From MedAcidi-G1 sp002294285 (GTDB lineage: Bacteria; Actinomycetota; Acidimicrobiia; Acidimicrobiales; MedAcidi-G1), in the NCBI GenBank assembly GCA_963999645.1, contig CAXEUY010000008.1:36514-100513 (forward strand): a DNA stretch of 64,000 bases, written 5' to 3'. The notes below the pieces were generated by a model. That model ran no database searches. It saw only the letters and a program-made list of their open reading frames with translations, and was not told the origin of the DNA. Made by a program: the position numbers and the translations under genes. Positions 44,368-53,551 of the stretch are shown piece by piece; the stretch's first letter is position 1, and each line of letters begins with the position of its first letter.

Positions 44368-45483
44368 GTGAATTTTGCCTTTACAGAGGAACAGGAACAG
44401 TTACGAGAATTCGTTAATCAGTTCATGGAGAACTATTCGCCTGAATCGAAAGTTCGAGAGTTAATGGAGACCGATTTGGGTTATGACCCTGAGACTTGGT
44501 CGATGATGGCAGAGCAGTTAGGGCTTCAAAGTCTCATAATCCCTGAAGAGTACGGTGGACAGGGATTTGGATATGTGGAACTTATAGTGGTTATGGAAGA
44601 AATGGGAAGAGCTTTACTTTGTTCTCCATTCTTCTCAACAGTTGTTCTCGCAGCTAATACTCTCATTCACTCGGGTGATGATGCTGCCAAGTCAGAACTT
44701 TTACCTGGTATAGCAAGTGGTGAAACAATTGCGACTCTGGCCTTCACCGAGGAAAGTGGAAAGTGGGGAAGCGACGGCATAACAATGCTCGCAACAGCAT
44801 CAGGTGATGGATGGGAACTCAATGGAACAAAAATGTATGTTCTTGATGGTAATTCCGCCTCTTTGATACTTGTGGCGGCTTGCACCGACAAAGGGATTTC
44901 GCTTTTCAAAGTTGATGGTGATTCAGAAGGACTCTCTCGAAAACAACTAGCAACTATGGACATGACTAGAAAACAGTCAAGGCTTGATTTTGCAAATGTT
45001 AAGGCAACTCTTATTGGTGAAGAGGGGCAAGGATGGGCCGTTCTTGAAAGAGTTTTGGATTTGGCTGCTGTTGCTCTTGCGGCCGAACAAGTGGGGGGAG
45101 CTCAACAGTGTCTTGACACTGCCGTTCAATATGCAAAAGACAGAGTTCAGTTCGGTCGACCAATAGGCAGTTTTCAGGCCATTAAACATAAGTGTGCAGA
45201 TATGTTGTTGGAGGTCGAGTCTGCTAAATCAGCCGCATATTACGCAGGATGGTGTGCTGCTGAACTCAATGATGAGTTGCCTTCGGTGGCTAGCTTGGCA
45301 AAGGCTTATTGTTCAGAAGCGTATTTCAATACAACTGCTGAAAATATCCAAATTCATGGAGGTATAGGTTTCACCTGGGAGCATCCGGCGCATTTGTATT
45401 TTAAAAGAGCGAAAAGCTCTGAGCTTTTGTTCGGAGACCCTACTTACCATAGGGAACTGCTAGCACAGCGAATTGGGATCTGA
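44368..45483 (+). CDS. Acyl-CoA dehydrogenase family protein (FadE-like)
   Basis: The 371-residue flavoenzyme has the family layout: MNFAFTEEQEQLREFVNQFM at the start, LAFTEESGKWGSDGI in the middle, and QIHGGIGFTWEHPAHLYFKRAKSSELLFGDPTYHRELLAQRIGI at the end. Many mycobacterial FadE enzymes of this type work in heterotetramers on steroid side chains, with a paired subunit. No second subunit is adjacent. Start at the GTG/ATG after TTAAGGAGC gives a good ribosome-binding site. Confidence 0.87.
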   Translation: MNFAFTEEQEQLREFVNQFMENYSPESKVRELMETDLGYDPETWSMMAEQLGLQSLIIPEEYGGQGFGYVELIVVMEEMGRALLCSPFFSTVVLAANTLIHSGDDAAKSELLPGIASGETIATLAFTEESGKWGSDGITMLATASGDGWELNGTKMYVLDGNSASLILVAACTDKGISLFKVDGDSEGLSRKQLATMDMTRKQSRLDFANVKATLIGEEGQGWAVLERVLDLAAVALAAEQVGGAQQCLDTAVQYAKDRVQFGRPIGSFQAIKHKCADMLLEVESAKSAAYYAGWCAAELNDELPSVASLAKAYCSEAYFNTTAENIQIHGGIGFTWEHPAHLYFKRAKSSELLFGDPTYHRELLAQRIGI

Positions 45484-45562
45484 GATCTTAAGACGAAAAT
45501 AAAATAGTTTTAAATTTTCTTAAGTGTGAGTGATGTGACTCTTATGTTGCTATAACCAAATT

Positions 45563-46018
45563 GTGATCTTATTTTTTGCCATTTTAGGGTTTCTTCTAGT
45601 TCTTTTTATCGCCCTTATTTCGGTGGCATATACAGTTCGTAATTTAAGTGAGATGTCTTTACCTTCTGTGTTCGAAGTAGATGATGCCGTTGAATGGATT
45701 TCAGAGAGACTTCCTGAGGAAGCAGCTTCACAGTTACGAAAAGATGAGGTTTTCGAAATAATAGGCTTATGGCTTGATTCTCTTGATTCAGCCGGTCTCG
45801 CTTCGGAGTATGGGCAGGAAATCGGCGAAGGTAGAACAAAGGGAGACAATGAAGATTCAGTCGCGGATCTTGATATTGCCGTGGATGAGGTTGTTGCTAA
45901 ATCTTTGGATCTGCCGGAACCTTTAAATGAAGTTGCGGTAGTGGTTGTGCTTGATCTCCTAATTGTTTATTTGACAGAGATGGGTGCGATTGGTAGTCAA
46001 CCCACGGAAAAAAGGTAA
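45563..46018 (+). CDS. Hypothetical membrane-anchored protein
   Basis: The 151-residue protein starts at a GTG (45563) with a strong N-terminal membrane helix (ILFFAILGFLLVLFIALISVAYTV). An acidic soluble region of helices follows, with DAVEWISERLPEEAASQLRKDEVFEIIGLW and a C-terminal EVAVVVVLDLLIVYLTEMG hydrophobic segment. I recognise no family. The fucose synthase-type gene starts 9 nt downstream. Confidence 0.55.
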   Translation: MILFFAILGFLLVLFIALISVAYTVRNLSEMSLPSVFEVDDAVEWISERLPEEAASQLRKDEVFEIIGLWLDSLDSAGLASEYGQEIGEGRTKGDNEDSVADLDIAVDEVVAKSLDLPEPLNEVAVVVVLDLLIVYLTEMGAIGSQPTEKR

Positions 46019-46027
46019 CTTCAATAC

Positions 46028-46978
46028 ATGATTGATCGCCATAGTCCTGTTTTCGTAGCAGGTCATAAAGGACTTGTGGGCTCTGCAATAATAAGGAGAC
46101 TTAAATCGGAAGGATTTTCAGAACTGAGAGTTGCGGATAGAGAAGAACTCGATTTGCGTGATCAGTCTGCGGTAGATGCATGGTTTGAAGTAGAGAAACC
46201 AAGGTATGTCTTTCTTGTTGCTGGAACAGTAGGTGGGATAATGGCGAATAGTACCCGTCCGGCCGAGTTTATTTATGACAATTTGATGATCCATGGAACC
46301 GTTGTACATGCGAGCCACAGGGTAGGAGTGGAGAAGCTTATATATCTGGGAAGTTCATGTATATATCCCCGTGAAGCGAACCAGCCAATAGTCGAAAGTT
46401 CCTTGTTGAGTGGACCATTAGAGCCAACAAATGAAAGTTATGCATTGGCAAAGATTGCTGGAATAAAACTATGCGAAGGTTACAGAAGGCAGTATGGGGA
46501 TGACTTCATATCTGCTATGCCAACAAATCTCTATGGGCCAGGAGACAATTTTGATGAACTAAATGGACATGTTTTGCCAAGTTTGATTAGGCGTTTCCAC
46601 GAAGCAAAAGATCAACAAAAGGGCACCGTTGAAGTTTGGGGTAGTGGTAAAGCTAAGCGTGAGTTTTTGCATGTTGATGATTTAGCCGATGCCTGTTTGT
46701 TCCTGATGGACAATTATTCCGATTTGGAACATATAAATGTCGGCACAGGGGTGGATCATAGTATCAAGGACTTAGCTGAGAGTATTAGAGACTTGATTTA
46801 TCCTGAAGTGGAAATAGCGTTTGATACATCAAAGCCAGATGGGATGCCAAGAAAAGTTTTGGACGTTTCGAAGTTGTCAGCACTCGGGTGGAAATCGAAA
46901 ATAGATTTGTTTGAAGGTTTGGTAACGACTTATGAGTGGTTTTGTTCAGCAAGAAAGACAGGAGAGGTAAGGGAGTAG
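46028..46978 (+). CDS. fcl: GDP-L-fucose synthase / NAD-dependent epimerase
   Basis: The 316-residue extended-SDR protein has the Rossmann loop VAGHKGLVGSAIIRRL, the conserved GSSCIYPREANQPIVESSLLSGPLEPTNESYALAKIAGIKLCEGYRRQYG (catalytic Tyr-x3-Lys in SYALAK) and NLYGPGDNFDELNGHVLPSLIRRFHEAK. These match GDP-L-fucose synthase (WcaG/Fcl), which converts GDP-4-keto-6-deoxymannose to GDP-fucose. It suggests fucose in surface glycans, but no mannose dehydratase is in the window. Confidence 0.93.
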   Translation: MIDRHSPVFVAGHKGLVGSAIIRRLKSEGFSELRVADREELDLRDQSAVDAWFEVEKPRYVFLVAGTVGGIMANSTRPAEFIYDNLMIHGTVVHASHRVGVEKLIYLGSSCIYPREANQPIVESSLLSGPLEPTNESYALAKIAGIKLCEGYRRQYGDDFISAMPTNLYGPGDNFDELNGHVLPSLIRRFHEAKDQQKGTVEVWGSGKAKREFLHVDDLADACLFLMDNYSDLEHINVGTGVDHSIKDLAESIRDLIYPEVEIAFDTSKPDGMPRKVLDVSKLSALGWKSKIDLFEGLVTTYEWFCSARKTGEVRE

Positions 46979-46982
46979 GTTT

Positions 46983-47570
46983 TCAGTCCTGTTTTGTTTT
47001 ACCGGCTGCTTTTTGTGCCTTTTTCCAAGCTCTAACTTTTGTTAGTGACTCTTGACTATTTATATCGGCAACAGACCTAGGGGTTTTATCTGCAAATGGT
47101 CCTGCGTAATCTTGCCATCCTGGCGGTGAGCATCCCATTCTTTTAGCGAGAAGAGCTGTGAATATCATTGATTTTTCAGCTCCAAAGCCAGGCAGTGCGA
47201 TAAGACGGTTGTATAGAGTTTCGCCAGTTTCTGAATCAGTCCATAGTTTTTCGGTATCACCATCATAATTTTCAATTAAGTGTTGGCAAAGGTCTTGAAT
47301 TCGTCCTGCCATAGATGAAGGAAAGCGGTGTATTGCTGGTTTTTCTTTGCAAACTGACTCAAATTTTGAAGGTTCCATAGAAGCGATTTGAGAAGTGTCA
47401 AGCTCTCCGAGTCTCTCTAGAAGTGTGTAAGGACCTTTGAAGGCCCATTCCATTGGTATTTGTTGGTCGAGAAGCATTCCTAGCAGGAGCGCAAGCGGAT
47501 TGTTGTTCAAAAGATGGTCCGCGTCATCATTTCCTGTAATTGCTAGATCGCCTGAAAATTTAGCTGCCAT
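46983..47570 (-). CDS. HhH-GPD base-excision repair family protein
   Basis: The 195-residue protein matches the actinobacterial uncharacterised HhH-GPD family: DDADHLLNNNPLALLLGMLLDQQIPMEWAFKGPYTLLERLG at the start and the hairpin ALPGFGAEKSMIFTALLAKRMG near 140. There is no catalytic lysine/aspartate pair at the canonical glycosylase positions that I can place, and no Fe-S cluster cysteines, so substrate specificity is unknown. It converges on the fcl gene 4 nt away. Confidence 0.82.
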   Translation of the reverse strand: MAAKFSGDLAITGNDDADHLLNNNPLALLLGMLLDQQIPMEWAFKGPYTLLERLGELDTSQIASMEPSKFESVCKEKPAIHRFPSSMAGRIQDLCQHLIENYDGDTEKLWTDSETGETLYNRLIALPGFGAEKSMIFTALLAKRMGCSPPGWQDYAGPFADKTPRSVADINSQESLTKVRAWKKAQKAAGKTKQD

Positions 47571-47679
47571 GGTTAAAGAGTAGTTCGTTAGAAAGAATTT
47601 TGAAATTTGTTCTAATGAAATTGAGGAAAAGAAAATTTTTACAGAGTGTCTGATGCAAGGCTCGGATTAGAGTCTAAAT

Positions 47680-48135
47680 ATGAGCGCTGCTTCAATAAGG
47701 ATTTATACAGATGGCGCTTGCTCTGGCAACCCAGGTCCGGGAGGATGGGCGTGGGTGGTGCCGGATGGTGATTTTGCTGCTGGTAGTGAATCGCAAACCA
47801 CAAATCAGCGGATGGAATTAAAGGCCACCCTTGAAGCTGTAAAAGCATTTCAAGGTCAGATAGTTATTGTGAGTGACTCTACTTATGTAGTTAATTGTTT
47901 TCGTGATCGCTGGTGGGAAGGATGGTTGAAGAGGGGGTGGGTCAATTCTGCTAAAAAGCCTGTAAAGAATCGTGACCTATGGGAACCTTTAATTGAAACT
48001 TATATAGAACGTGGGAACGTCTCTTTTGAGTGGGTTAAAGGCCACTCAGGTGACCGATGGAATGATGAAGCAGATCGCTTAGCTGTGCAAGCAGGCTTGG
48101 AGCAGAGTTCATTTAAAGGGAATCTTTCCTTTTAA
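47680..48135 (+). CDS. rnhA: Ribonuclease HI
   Basis: The 151-residue RNase HI cleaves RNA in RNA-DNA hybrids. Catalytic acidic residues are visible in IYTDGACSGNPGPGGW, RMELKATLEA, VSDSTYVVNC and the GHSGDRWNDEADRLA loop. The length is standard. The structured region at 48196-48421 follows, ending in a terminator. Confidence 0.95.
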   Translation: MSAASIRIYTDGACSGNPGPGGWAWVVPDGDFAAGSESQTTNQRMELKATLEAVKAFQGQIVIVSDSTYVVNCFRDRWWEGWLKRGWVNSAKKPVKNRDLWEPLIETYIERGNVSFEWVKGHSGDRWNDEADRLAVQAGLEQSSFKGNLSF

Positions 48136-48195
48136 CAACTTAAAAGATTGTCGCAAATTGATGGCCGATTCTTTTTTCGCGTCTATAGTCGTGAT

Positions 48196-48421
48196 TACCG
48201 AAGAGAGGAGGTGGTCCAGATTAGTAGTAAACGTTATGGGACTTCGGAGGTGGGTGGCCGCTAGGCGGTTCTGGACCATCTGGCGAATTTCCGCCAGCCA
48301 CCCTCAGATTCGGCTGCTGGTTTTGGTCCCAACTAGCGATTAGGTCTATCTGAGAAATCCAGAAATAGTTCCAATATTTCAATTTAGGGGGTGCACTTCA
48401 GTGCACCCCCTAAATCTTTTT
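48196..48421 (+). ncRNA. Candidate structured RNA ending in an intrinsic terminator
   Basis: In the 320-nt gap after rnhA, GGTGGTCCAGA (48210-48220) pairs with TCTGGACCATC (48270-48280), burying AGGAGG. GGGTGGC (48252-48258) pairs with GCCACCC (48297-48303), which crosses the first helix. Further helices are CTGGCG/CGCCAG (48280-48297), CTCAGAT/ATCTGAG (48303-48309 with 48348-48354) and inside it GCTGGTT/AACTAGC. G-U pairs in several helices favour plus-strand RNA. A -10-like TATAGT is at 48184-48189. It may instead be the rnhA 3' UTR. No known RNA family recognised. Confidence 0.55.
48382..48421 (+). terminator. Strong intrinsic terminator
   Basis: A perfect 15-bp hairpin, ATTTAGGGGGTGCAC (48382-48396) against GTGCACCCCCTAAAT (48401-48415) with a TTCA loop, followed by CTTTTT (48416-48421). 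The T-run lies on the plus strand only, so it terminates rightward transcription of rnhA or of the structured RNA. Confidence 0.93.
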
Positions 48422-48455
48422 ACAAAGCTTCATTGATATCAGATATCATTTCCTC

Positions 48456-48665
48456 ATGGATCGGCTTAGTAATTTTGAAAATAATAGATTTATAGGAGAC
48501 AAGAGGACTCAAGAGGTGTATGACCTGGACGACTCTGAAGAAAGCGAATCCATGAGGGTTCTCATTGACGAGCTTGTTGAGAACGAAACATATATTTGTT
48601 TTTCGCCTGACACGCTTGCCGAAGCTCGCAATCGCGGTTACAGACTTAGAAAATTCAGCTCTTAG
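48456..48665 (+). CDS. Small acidic hypothetical protein
   Basis: The 69-residue protein is acidic (about 17 Asp/Glu), with DLDDSEESESMRVLIDELVENETYICFSPDTLAEARNRGYRLRKFSS. I recognise no family; the C-terminal TLAEARNRGYRLRK tail is basic. It overlaps the 3' end of the convergent aconitase gene by 11 nt. It lies just after the terminator, so it needs its own promoter. No ribosome-binding site is striking. Confidence 0.4.
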   Translation: MDRLSNFENNRFIGDKRTQEVYDLDDSEESESMRVLIDELVENETYICFSPDTLAEARNRGYRLRKFSS

Positions 48666-50934
48666 TTTTTTGCCGAATCAGGTTTAATGCGCTTCCCGCT
48701 TTGAACCATTCGATTTGTTCATCTGACATTGAGTGGTTGGTTTTTATGGTCAAAGTCTCGCCATCAGATTTGTTTATTAAGACTTCTACGGGTTGATTTT
48801 CACTCAGATCACTTAGACCGATTATAGAAATCCGATCTTTTTCATCAATTAGCTCATAGTCATCTGAGTTGTTGAATGTTAGAGGCAGTATTCCTTGTTT
48901 TTTTAAGTTGGTCTCATGTATTCGGGCAAAAGAGCGTGCAATTACAGCGCGGCAACCTCGGAATCTTGGCTCCATAGCAGCGTGTTCTCTTGAAGAACCC
49001 TCACCAATGTTTTCATCACCGATGGCTATCCAATTTATTCCAGCTTCGTGGTAGCGCTTTGCAATCTCAGGGTAAGGTCGTATTTCATTGTCAGTTAGAT
49101 CGATTCCAGTTCCAACTTCGTCTGTAAATGCGTTAACAACTCCTAAATAGAGATTTCCTGAAATATTCTCCAAATGTCCTCTATATTTCAGCCAAGAACC
49201 TGCCATTGAAATGTGGTCGGTTGTGCATTTTCCTTTTGCTTTCATCAAAATCGGTAGATTCTCAAGATCTTTTCCGTCCCAGGGGTTGAATGGGGTGAGA
49301 GCTTGAAGTCTTTCACTTGTAGAGGGTATCGAAATCTCAATTTCTGAATTGTCGTCGGGAGGAGGTTGAAATAAACCTTCCTCTCCGGAATCAAAACCTT
49401 TCGAGGGAAGCTCTTCTCCAACATCCACGGAAAGTTTAACCTCTTCACCGTTTTCAGCAGTTAGTGAGTCGACTGCAGGGTCAAAATCGAGTGTTCCGGC
49501 GATGCTTAGGGCCACAACAGTTTCAGGTGAAGTAACAAAAGCAAAAGTTGAGGCGTATCCGTCATTTCTTTTAGGAAAGTTACGGTTATAGCTGGTGACA
49601 ATACTATTGGGAACTCCGTCATCCATATCTTGCCGATCCCACTGGCCTATACAAGGACCGCACGCGTTTGCTAGAACGGTCGCTCCTATAGCTTCTAGAT
49701 CAGATAGAAGTCCGTCTCTTTCTATTGTTGCCCGTACTTGCTCTGAACCTGGTGTAACCATCAAAGGTATTTTTGATTTTAAACCTTTAGATAGAGCATC
49801 TCTTGCAATACCAGCTGCACGTGTTATGTCTTCATAACTAGAATTTGTGCATGAGCCTATCAATCCAGCACTTACCTCAAGAGGCCACCCATTAGAGGAT
49901 GCTTCTGCAGCAAGATCGCCAATAGGCCTGGCTAAATCGGGGGTATGAGGTCCATTTATATGAGGTGTTAGTTCAGAGAGGTTTATTTCAATCACACGGT
50001 CGAAGAAAGTCTCAGGATCTTCTTCGACTTCCGGATCGGCTTGAAGATCTGCACTTACTGAGTCAGCTGCTTTAGCGGTGGCTTCACGATTAGTGGCATT
50101 CAGGTATCGTGACATGGCTTCGTCATAGGGGAAAAGGGAGGTAGTAGCACCTATTTCCGCTCCCATATTGCAGATTGTTCCCTTGCCAGTCGCTGAAAGA
50201 GTACGTGCTCCAGGGCCTAAGTACTCCACAATTGCCCCAGTGCCTCCTTTTACGGTAAGAATTTCAGCAACCTTTAAGATCACGTCTTTTGGTGAAGCCC
50301 AGCCACTTAGCTCTCCTGTTAGATGAACACCTATTAACTTTGGCCACTTGACATTGAATGGGAATCCAGTCATCACATCAACTGCGTCAGCACCTCCCAC
50401 GCCAATTGCGATCATTCCCAAGCCTCCTGCGTTAGGTGTATGACTGTCAGTTCCAATCATCATTCCACCAGGAAATGCGTATTGTTCAAGAATGACTTGA
50501 TGGATGATGCCAGATCCGGGCTTCCAGAATCCAGCTCCATATTTCGCACAAACTGATTCAAGGAAATCATAGACTTCAGAATTATTTTCGACAGCGACCT
50601 GAAGATCTGTCGCACTGTCGATACGAGCCTGGATTAAATGGTCACAATGTGTAGTTGTAGGGACTTGCACTTCGTTTAGACCGGCTGTCATGAATTGCAA
50701 CCAGGCCATTTGAGCAGTTGCATCCTGCATAGCAACCCTGTCAGGTCTTAGATCAACATATGACTCACCGCGGTTCATTTCTGTGTTGCTTGGATTCTCC
50801 AAGTGGTTAATCAGAATTTTTTCAGCCAAACTTAAGGGCCTATTTAAAGTTTTTCTTCCAGCAGATAGGCGATTTTCAAGATTTGCGTAAACACCTTCAA
50901 CTAGTTCTGTCGGAGTCTGGGATTGAACTGTCAT
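48655..50934 (-). CDS. acn: Aconitate hydratase
   Basis: The 759-residue aconitase isomerises citrate and isocitrate with a [4Fe-4S] cluster. Cluster ligands are visible in LIGSCTNSSYEDITRA and NACGPCIGQWDR, and the C-terminal swivel domain has the GDENIGEGSSREHAAMEPRFRG substrate loop. The size (about 760) is closer to the mitochondrial-type aconitase than to 900-residue AcnA. A divergent-promoter spacer is absent: its upstream gene is the acyltransferase at 50992, also minus strand. Confidence 0.95.
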   Translation of the reverse strand: MTVQSQTPTELVEGVYANLENRLSAGRKTLNRPLSLAEKILINHLENPSNTEMNRGESYVDLRPDRVAMQDATAQMAWLQFMTAGLNEVQVPTTTHCDHLIQARIDSATDLQVAVENNSEVYDFLESVCAKYGAGFWKPGSGIIHQVILEQYAFPGGMMIGTDSHTPNAGGLGMIAIGVGGADAVDVMTGFPFNVKWPKLIGVHLTGELSGWASPKDVILKVAEILTVKGGTGAIVEYLGPGARTLSATGKGTICNMGAEIGATTSLFPYDEAMSRYLNATNREATAKAADSVSADLQADPEVEEDPETFFDRVIEINLSELTPHINGPHTPDLARPIGDLAAEASSNGWPLEVSAGLIGSCTNSSYEDITRAAGIARDALSKGLKSKIPLMVTPGSEQVRATIERDGLLSDLEAIGATVLANACGPCIGQWDRQDMDDGVPNSIVTSYNRNFPKRNDGYASTFAFVTSPETVVALSIAGTLDFDPAVDSLTAENGEEVKLSVDVGEELPSKGFDSGEEGLFQPPPDDNSEIEISIPSTSERLQALTPFNPWDGKDLENLPILMKAKGKCTTDHISMAGSWLKYRGHLENISGNLYLGVVNAFTDEVGTGIDLTDNEIRPYPEIAKRYHEAGINWIAIGDENIGEGSSREHAAMEPRFRGCRAVIARSFARIHETNLKKQGILPLTFNNSDDYELIDEKDRISIIGLSDLSENQPVEVLINKSDGETLTIKTNHSMSDEQIEWFKAGSALNLIRQKTKS

Positions 50935-50991
50935 AATTTGAATCTATCAGAACAAAATTCATCTAAACTCGACTGTGACGAACTTGCCAAT

Positions 50992-51921
50992 TCAGATAAC
51001 AGGCCAGCGGCGTCTACGTTTTTGGGTTTTCCCATCTTTCTCGCTGAGAGCCCAAGACCTTCTCCAAGCTCCAATTTCAGGTCCAGTTAGAGATGGTGAG
51101 GTATCAACATAAGCTCTCTTTCTAGCATTCCACCAGCTGGAGGAAGTTTCGTCAGCGAGACTTCTAACCTCTTTTTCAATTCGGGCGCTGAAGGATCTCG
51201 CATTTTCGTCTTTTTCGGGGTTCATTGGGTAACCGAAGGTGACTGTACTCTTTGAACGCCTCGGTAGATTTTTGCCTTTTCGAAGTATTTTTCCTGTTCC
51301 TGAAACATGTATCGGGACAACTGGGACGCCACAACGTATTGCTAGGTAGGCAGCGCCGCCTCTGAACGGTTGTCCCCACCCATCAGGGCTACGACCTCCC
51401 TCGGGGTATATGAGTAGACTCCACCCTTCACCTATCAGGCCCGAAATCATGTCGCCTGACTGCCTGCTTACTTTAGTTCTATCGATCGGAACGGCCCCTA
51501 TAGCTAGAGCTGATAGTGCGCTTGTGGCTTTTGTGTTGAAGAAATAATCTGCAGCAGCTCCAATTACTAGTTCGTGTCTCCACGGTTCAGGTATTGAGGT
51601 AATTAAGAGTGGTGTGTCAGCATGGCTCTGGTGGTTAGCAGCAAAAATAGCTGGCCCTTCAAGGTTCCCTAGTCGATCTAATCCCTCACGCGTTGGCGAA
51701 GCGAGGAATGACATCACCGGTCTCATAAGTGTTTCCACGACGACAGCTCGTACAAAACGTGCTCCTGGACGACGCGCCCAGTCGGTATCGTAATCTGCTC
51801 CTAGAGAATTCTTTTTCGTTATAGATTCAACACCTATAGGCGAAGGGGCTTCCACCCATGGAAAGCCAAGTTTCAGAAACTTATTCCTAAAACCATATGC
51901 GAGAGAACTTATCGTTTTCAT
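50992..51921 (-). CDS. plsC: 1-acyl-sn-glycerol-3-phosphate acyltransferase-like protein
   Basis: The 309-residue protein has the acyltransferase motifs NHQSHADTP (HX4D, about 94-102) and IYPEGGRSPDG (EGxR-type, about 172-182). It therefore transfers acyl groups to a hydroxyl such as lysophosphatidate. It starts one base after the LarA-like gene ends, the last gene of the minus-strand operon 57083-50992. In this setting it may acylate an alcohol made by the upstream reductase, an inference. Basic C-terminal tail present. Confidence 0.85.
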   Translation of the reverse strand: MKTISSLAYGFRNKFLKLGFPWVEAPSPIGVESITKKNSLGADYDTDWARRPGARFVRAVVVETLMRPVMSFLASPTREGLDRLGNLEGPAIFAANHQSHADTPLLITSIPEPWRHELVIGAAADYFFNTKATSALSALAIGAVPIDRTKVSRQSGDMISGLIGEGWSLLIYPEGGRSPDGWGQPFRGGAAYLAIRCGVPVVPIHVSGTGKILRKGKNLPRRSKSTVTFGYPMNPEKDENARSFSARIEKEVRSLADETSSSWWNARKRAYVDTSPSLTGPEIGAWRRSWALSEKDGKTQKRRRRWPVI

Positions 51922-51922
51922 T

Positions 51923-53551
51923 TCAAATCACATCTGCCATAACCAGGGGAGGGGTTTTTAAGTGCGTGATTGTCGGTTGAGGGCCTACAACATCGGTAGC
52001 TATTTCCAGAGCATCCTGAAGAGTTGAAGCAGACTGGAACCCTAGACGGTTAACAGCTTTCTTATCGCCACCGACGATAATAATTCTTCCGAGGTGTTCC
52101 ATCGCATGGCTTCCCCAATACCACATGTATAGAGGGTGCACTCCGTGATAGGCGTAAGAGTTTCTATACAGGTGGATGTACCATTCGTCCTCTGCAAATT
52201 GTTTTTCGTAACGCTTTTCGATCTCTACTGGGTCGGTTGTTTCTGTTAGGACCTGTTCAAAAAAATCGATGTAGCTAGGGTGGTGTACGGGGTGAAACTC
52301 CCAAGGAGTTGGATGGCTCATTATGAGTACTCCTCCTTCACGAACAAGAGGCTTTCCTTTATAAAGGTTGAAAAAATAACCAAGTCCGAGACACATAACC
52401 AAAATGGGGTTCATTATGGAATTCACGTTGTAGGGGCAGATGTAAGGAAGGCCCATTGTGAGAATGTCTGTCTGTCCTTCAACTTGTACGAGTTGCTGAG
52501 CGTATACGTTTTCAATGGTTTTCTGGTGAACAGCCTCAACTTCACCCGCCTGAATTGAAGTAAGTTCATAAGGCGACTGCCACCCTCCAAAGATACTTCT
52601 TTTGGTTTTAACAGGAAGGATCTCTAAACCTCTTTGCATTGCAATGAACTGGGCTCTATCTCTGGCACTCCATTCCCACTCTCTTTTTTGAAGAAGAGCT
52701 AGAGGCCCCTCTCTTCCGAATGTGTTGTTGTTCACAGTTGTCTCAATCTGAAAGATTTTCACGCCCGCATCCTTTATTACATCTCCCATACGCCAGTTGG
52801 AAGCATGTAAGGCTGAGTTTTCTCGATCCATTATTGACTTTGAATTTTTCAAAGTGTGGGGATTGTGATGATGTCTTAAACCGGTATATCCAGCTAAACC
52901 TGTTGCTGTGCTCTTATGACCGCCGTCCATAGAAACTAAGTTGATGTTTACATATACCAGCAGGTCGCTCTCTGCCGCTCTTTTGCAAAAGTGCACTTCC
53001 TCCCCATGCGGCGTTTCGCCTAGAACAACCATTCCTTCAGGGTCTTCTGCGTCAAGATTGTAGAGCAATCCTTTTGGAGCAAAAGAATCATATACACGGT
53101 CTCCTACTGCATGACGCAGCTCATCTTCGGTCATTCTCCTGTGTAGAGCAAGGGCGGCGATGAGGTGCACGTCGTCTACTCCAGCTTCGGCAGCCATATC
53201 CAACACAGCTTCTATTATTCGTTGCCTAATATCTGGTTTACGCATTGGTGGAAGAGGAAGAGAAATGTCGTCAAACGCGATCGTGAGTTTCATGCCAGCT
53301 TTTAAAAGTGAGGGGAGAGGGTCTGATTCACCAAGAGGGTTTAAAAGTGCATTCTTTATGGCGCCTTCTGGGTCTTGAATCCCAAATAGAGGTTCAGATG
53401 GGTATACGACTCGTGATCTACCAGTGGGGAGTTTTTCCAGACGAAAACTCTCTCCGTGATGAAAAACAATTGGTGGGGTGTTCCTGTCTACATCTAGTAC
53501 GAATCCAGGCCTTGGGGAGGGGTATGAAGTTTCTTTACTATTTTTTTTCAT
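51923..53551 (-). CDS. LarA-like (lactate racemase, DUF2088) protein
   Basis: The 542-residue protein has the LarA N-terminal domain: FDDISLPLPPMRKPDIRQRI, LIAALALHRRMTEDELRHAVG (His137, matching LarA His108) and SMDGGHKSTATGLAG (Lys213, matching LarA Lys184). LarA uses a nickel-pincer cofactor made by LarB, LarC and LarE; none is in the window. The residue at the LarA His174 position seems not to be histidine, so a racemase with altered chemistry, or a non-racemase, is possible. It overlaps the ADH gene by 4 nt and precedes plsC. Confidence 0.78.
   Translation of the reverse strand: MKKNSKETSYPSPRPGFVLDVDRNTPPIVFHHGESFRLEKLPTGRSRVVYPSEPLFGIQDPEGAIKNALLNPLGESDPLPSLLKAGMKLTIAFDDISLPLPPMRKPDIRQRIIEAVLDMAAEAGVDDVHLIAALALHRRMTEDELRHAVGDRVYDSFAPKGLLYNLDAEDPEGMVVLGETPHGEEVHFCKRAAESDLLVYVNINLVSMDGGHKSTATGLAGYTGLRHHHNPHTLKNSKSIMDRENSALHASNWRMGDVIKDAGVKIFQIETTVNNNTFGREGPLALLQKREWEWSARDRAQFIAMQRGLEILPVKTKRSIFGGWQSPYELTSIQAGEVEAVHQKTIENVYAQQLVQVEGQTDILTMGLPYICPYNVNSIMNPILVMCLGLGYFFNLYKGKPLVREGGVLIMSHPTPWEFHPVHHPSYIDFFEQVLTETTDPVEIEKRYEKQFAEDEWYIHLYRNSYAYHGVHPLYMWYWGSHAMEHLGRIIIVGGDKKAVNRLGFQSASTLQDALEIATDVVGPQPTITHLKTPPLVMADVI

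Noticed and set aside
48158..48343. A 61-residue reading frame with several Trp and Arg codons, considered as a leader peptide or small gene
   Set aside because: It crosses the strongest helices, starts at TTG/ATG with no ribosome-binding site, and codes a low-complexity product. An attenuator for Trp genes was considered but no trp gene follows. The RNA explanation fits better.
48196..48421. T-box riboswitch
   Set aside because: The GGGTGG and AGTA bits resemble T-box elements, but the order is wrong: the GGGTGG lies about 130 nt before the terminator, no antiterminator bulge is seen, and no amino-acid gene follows.
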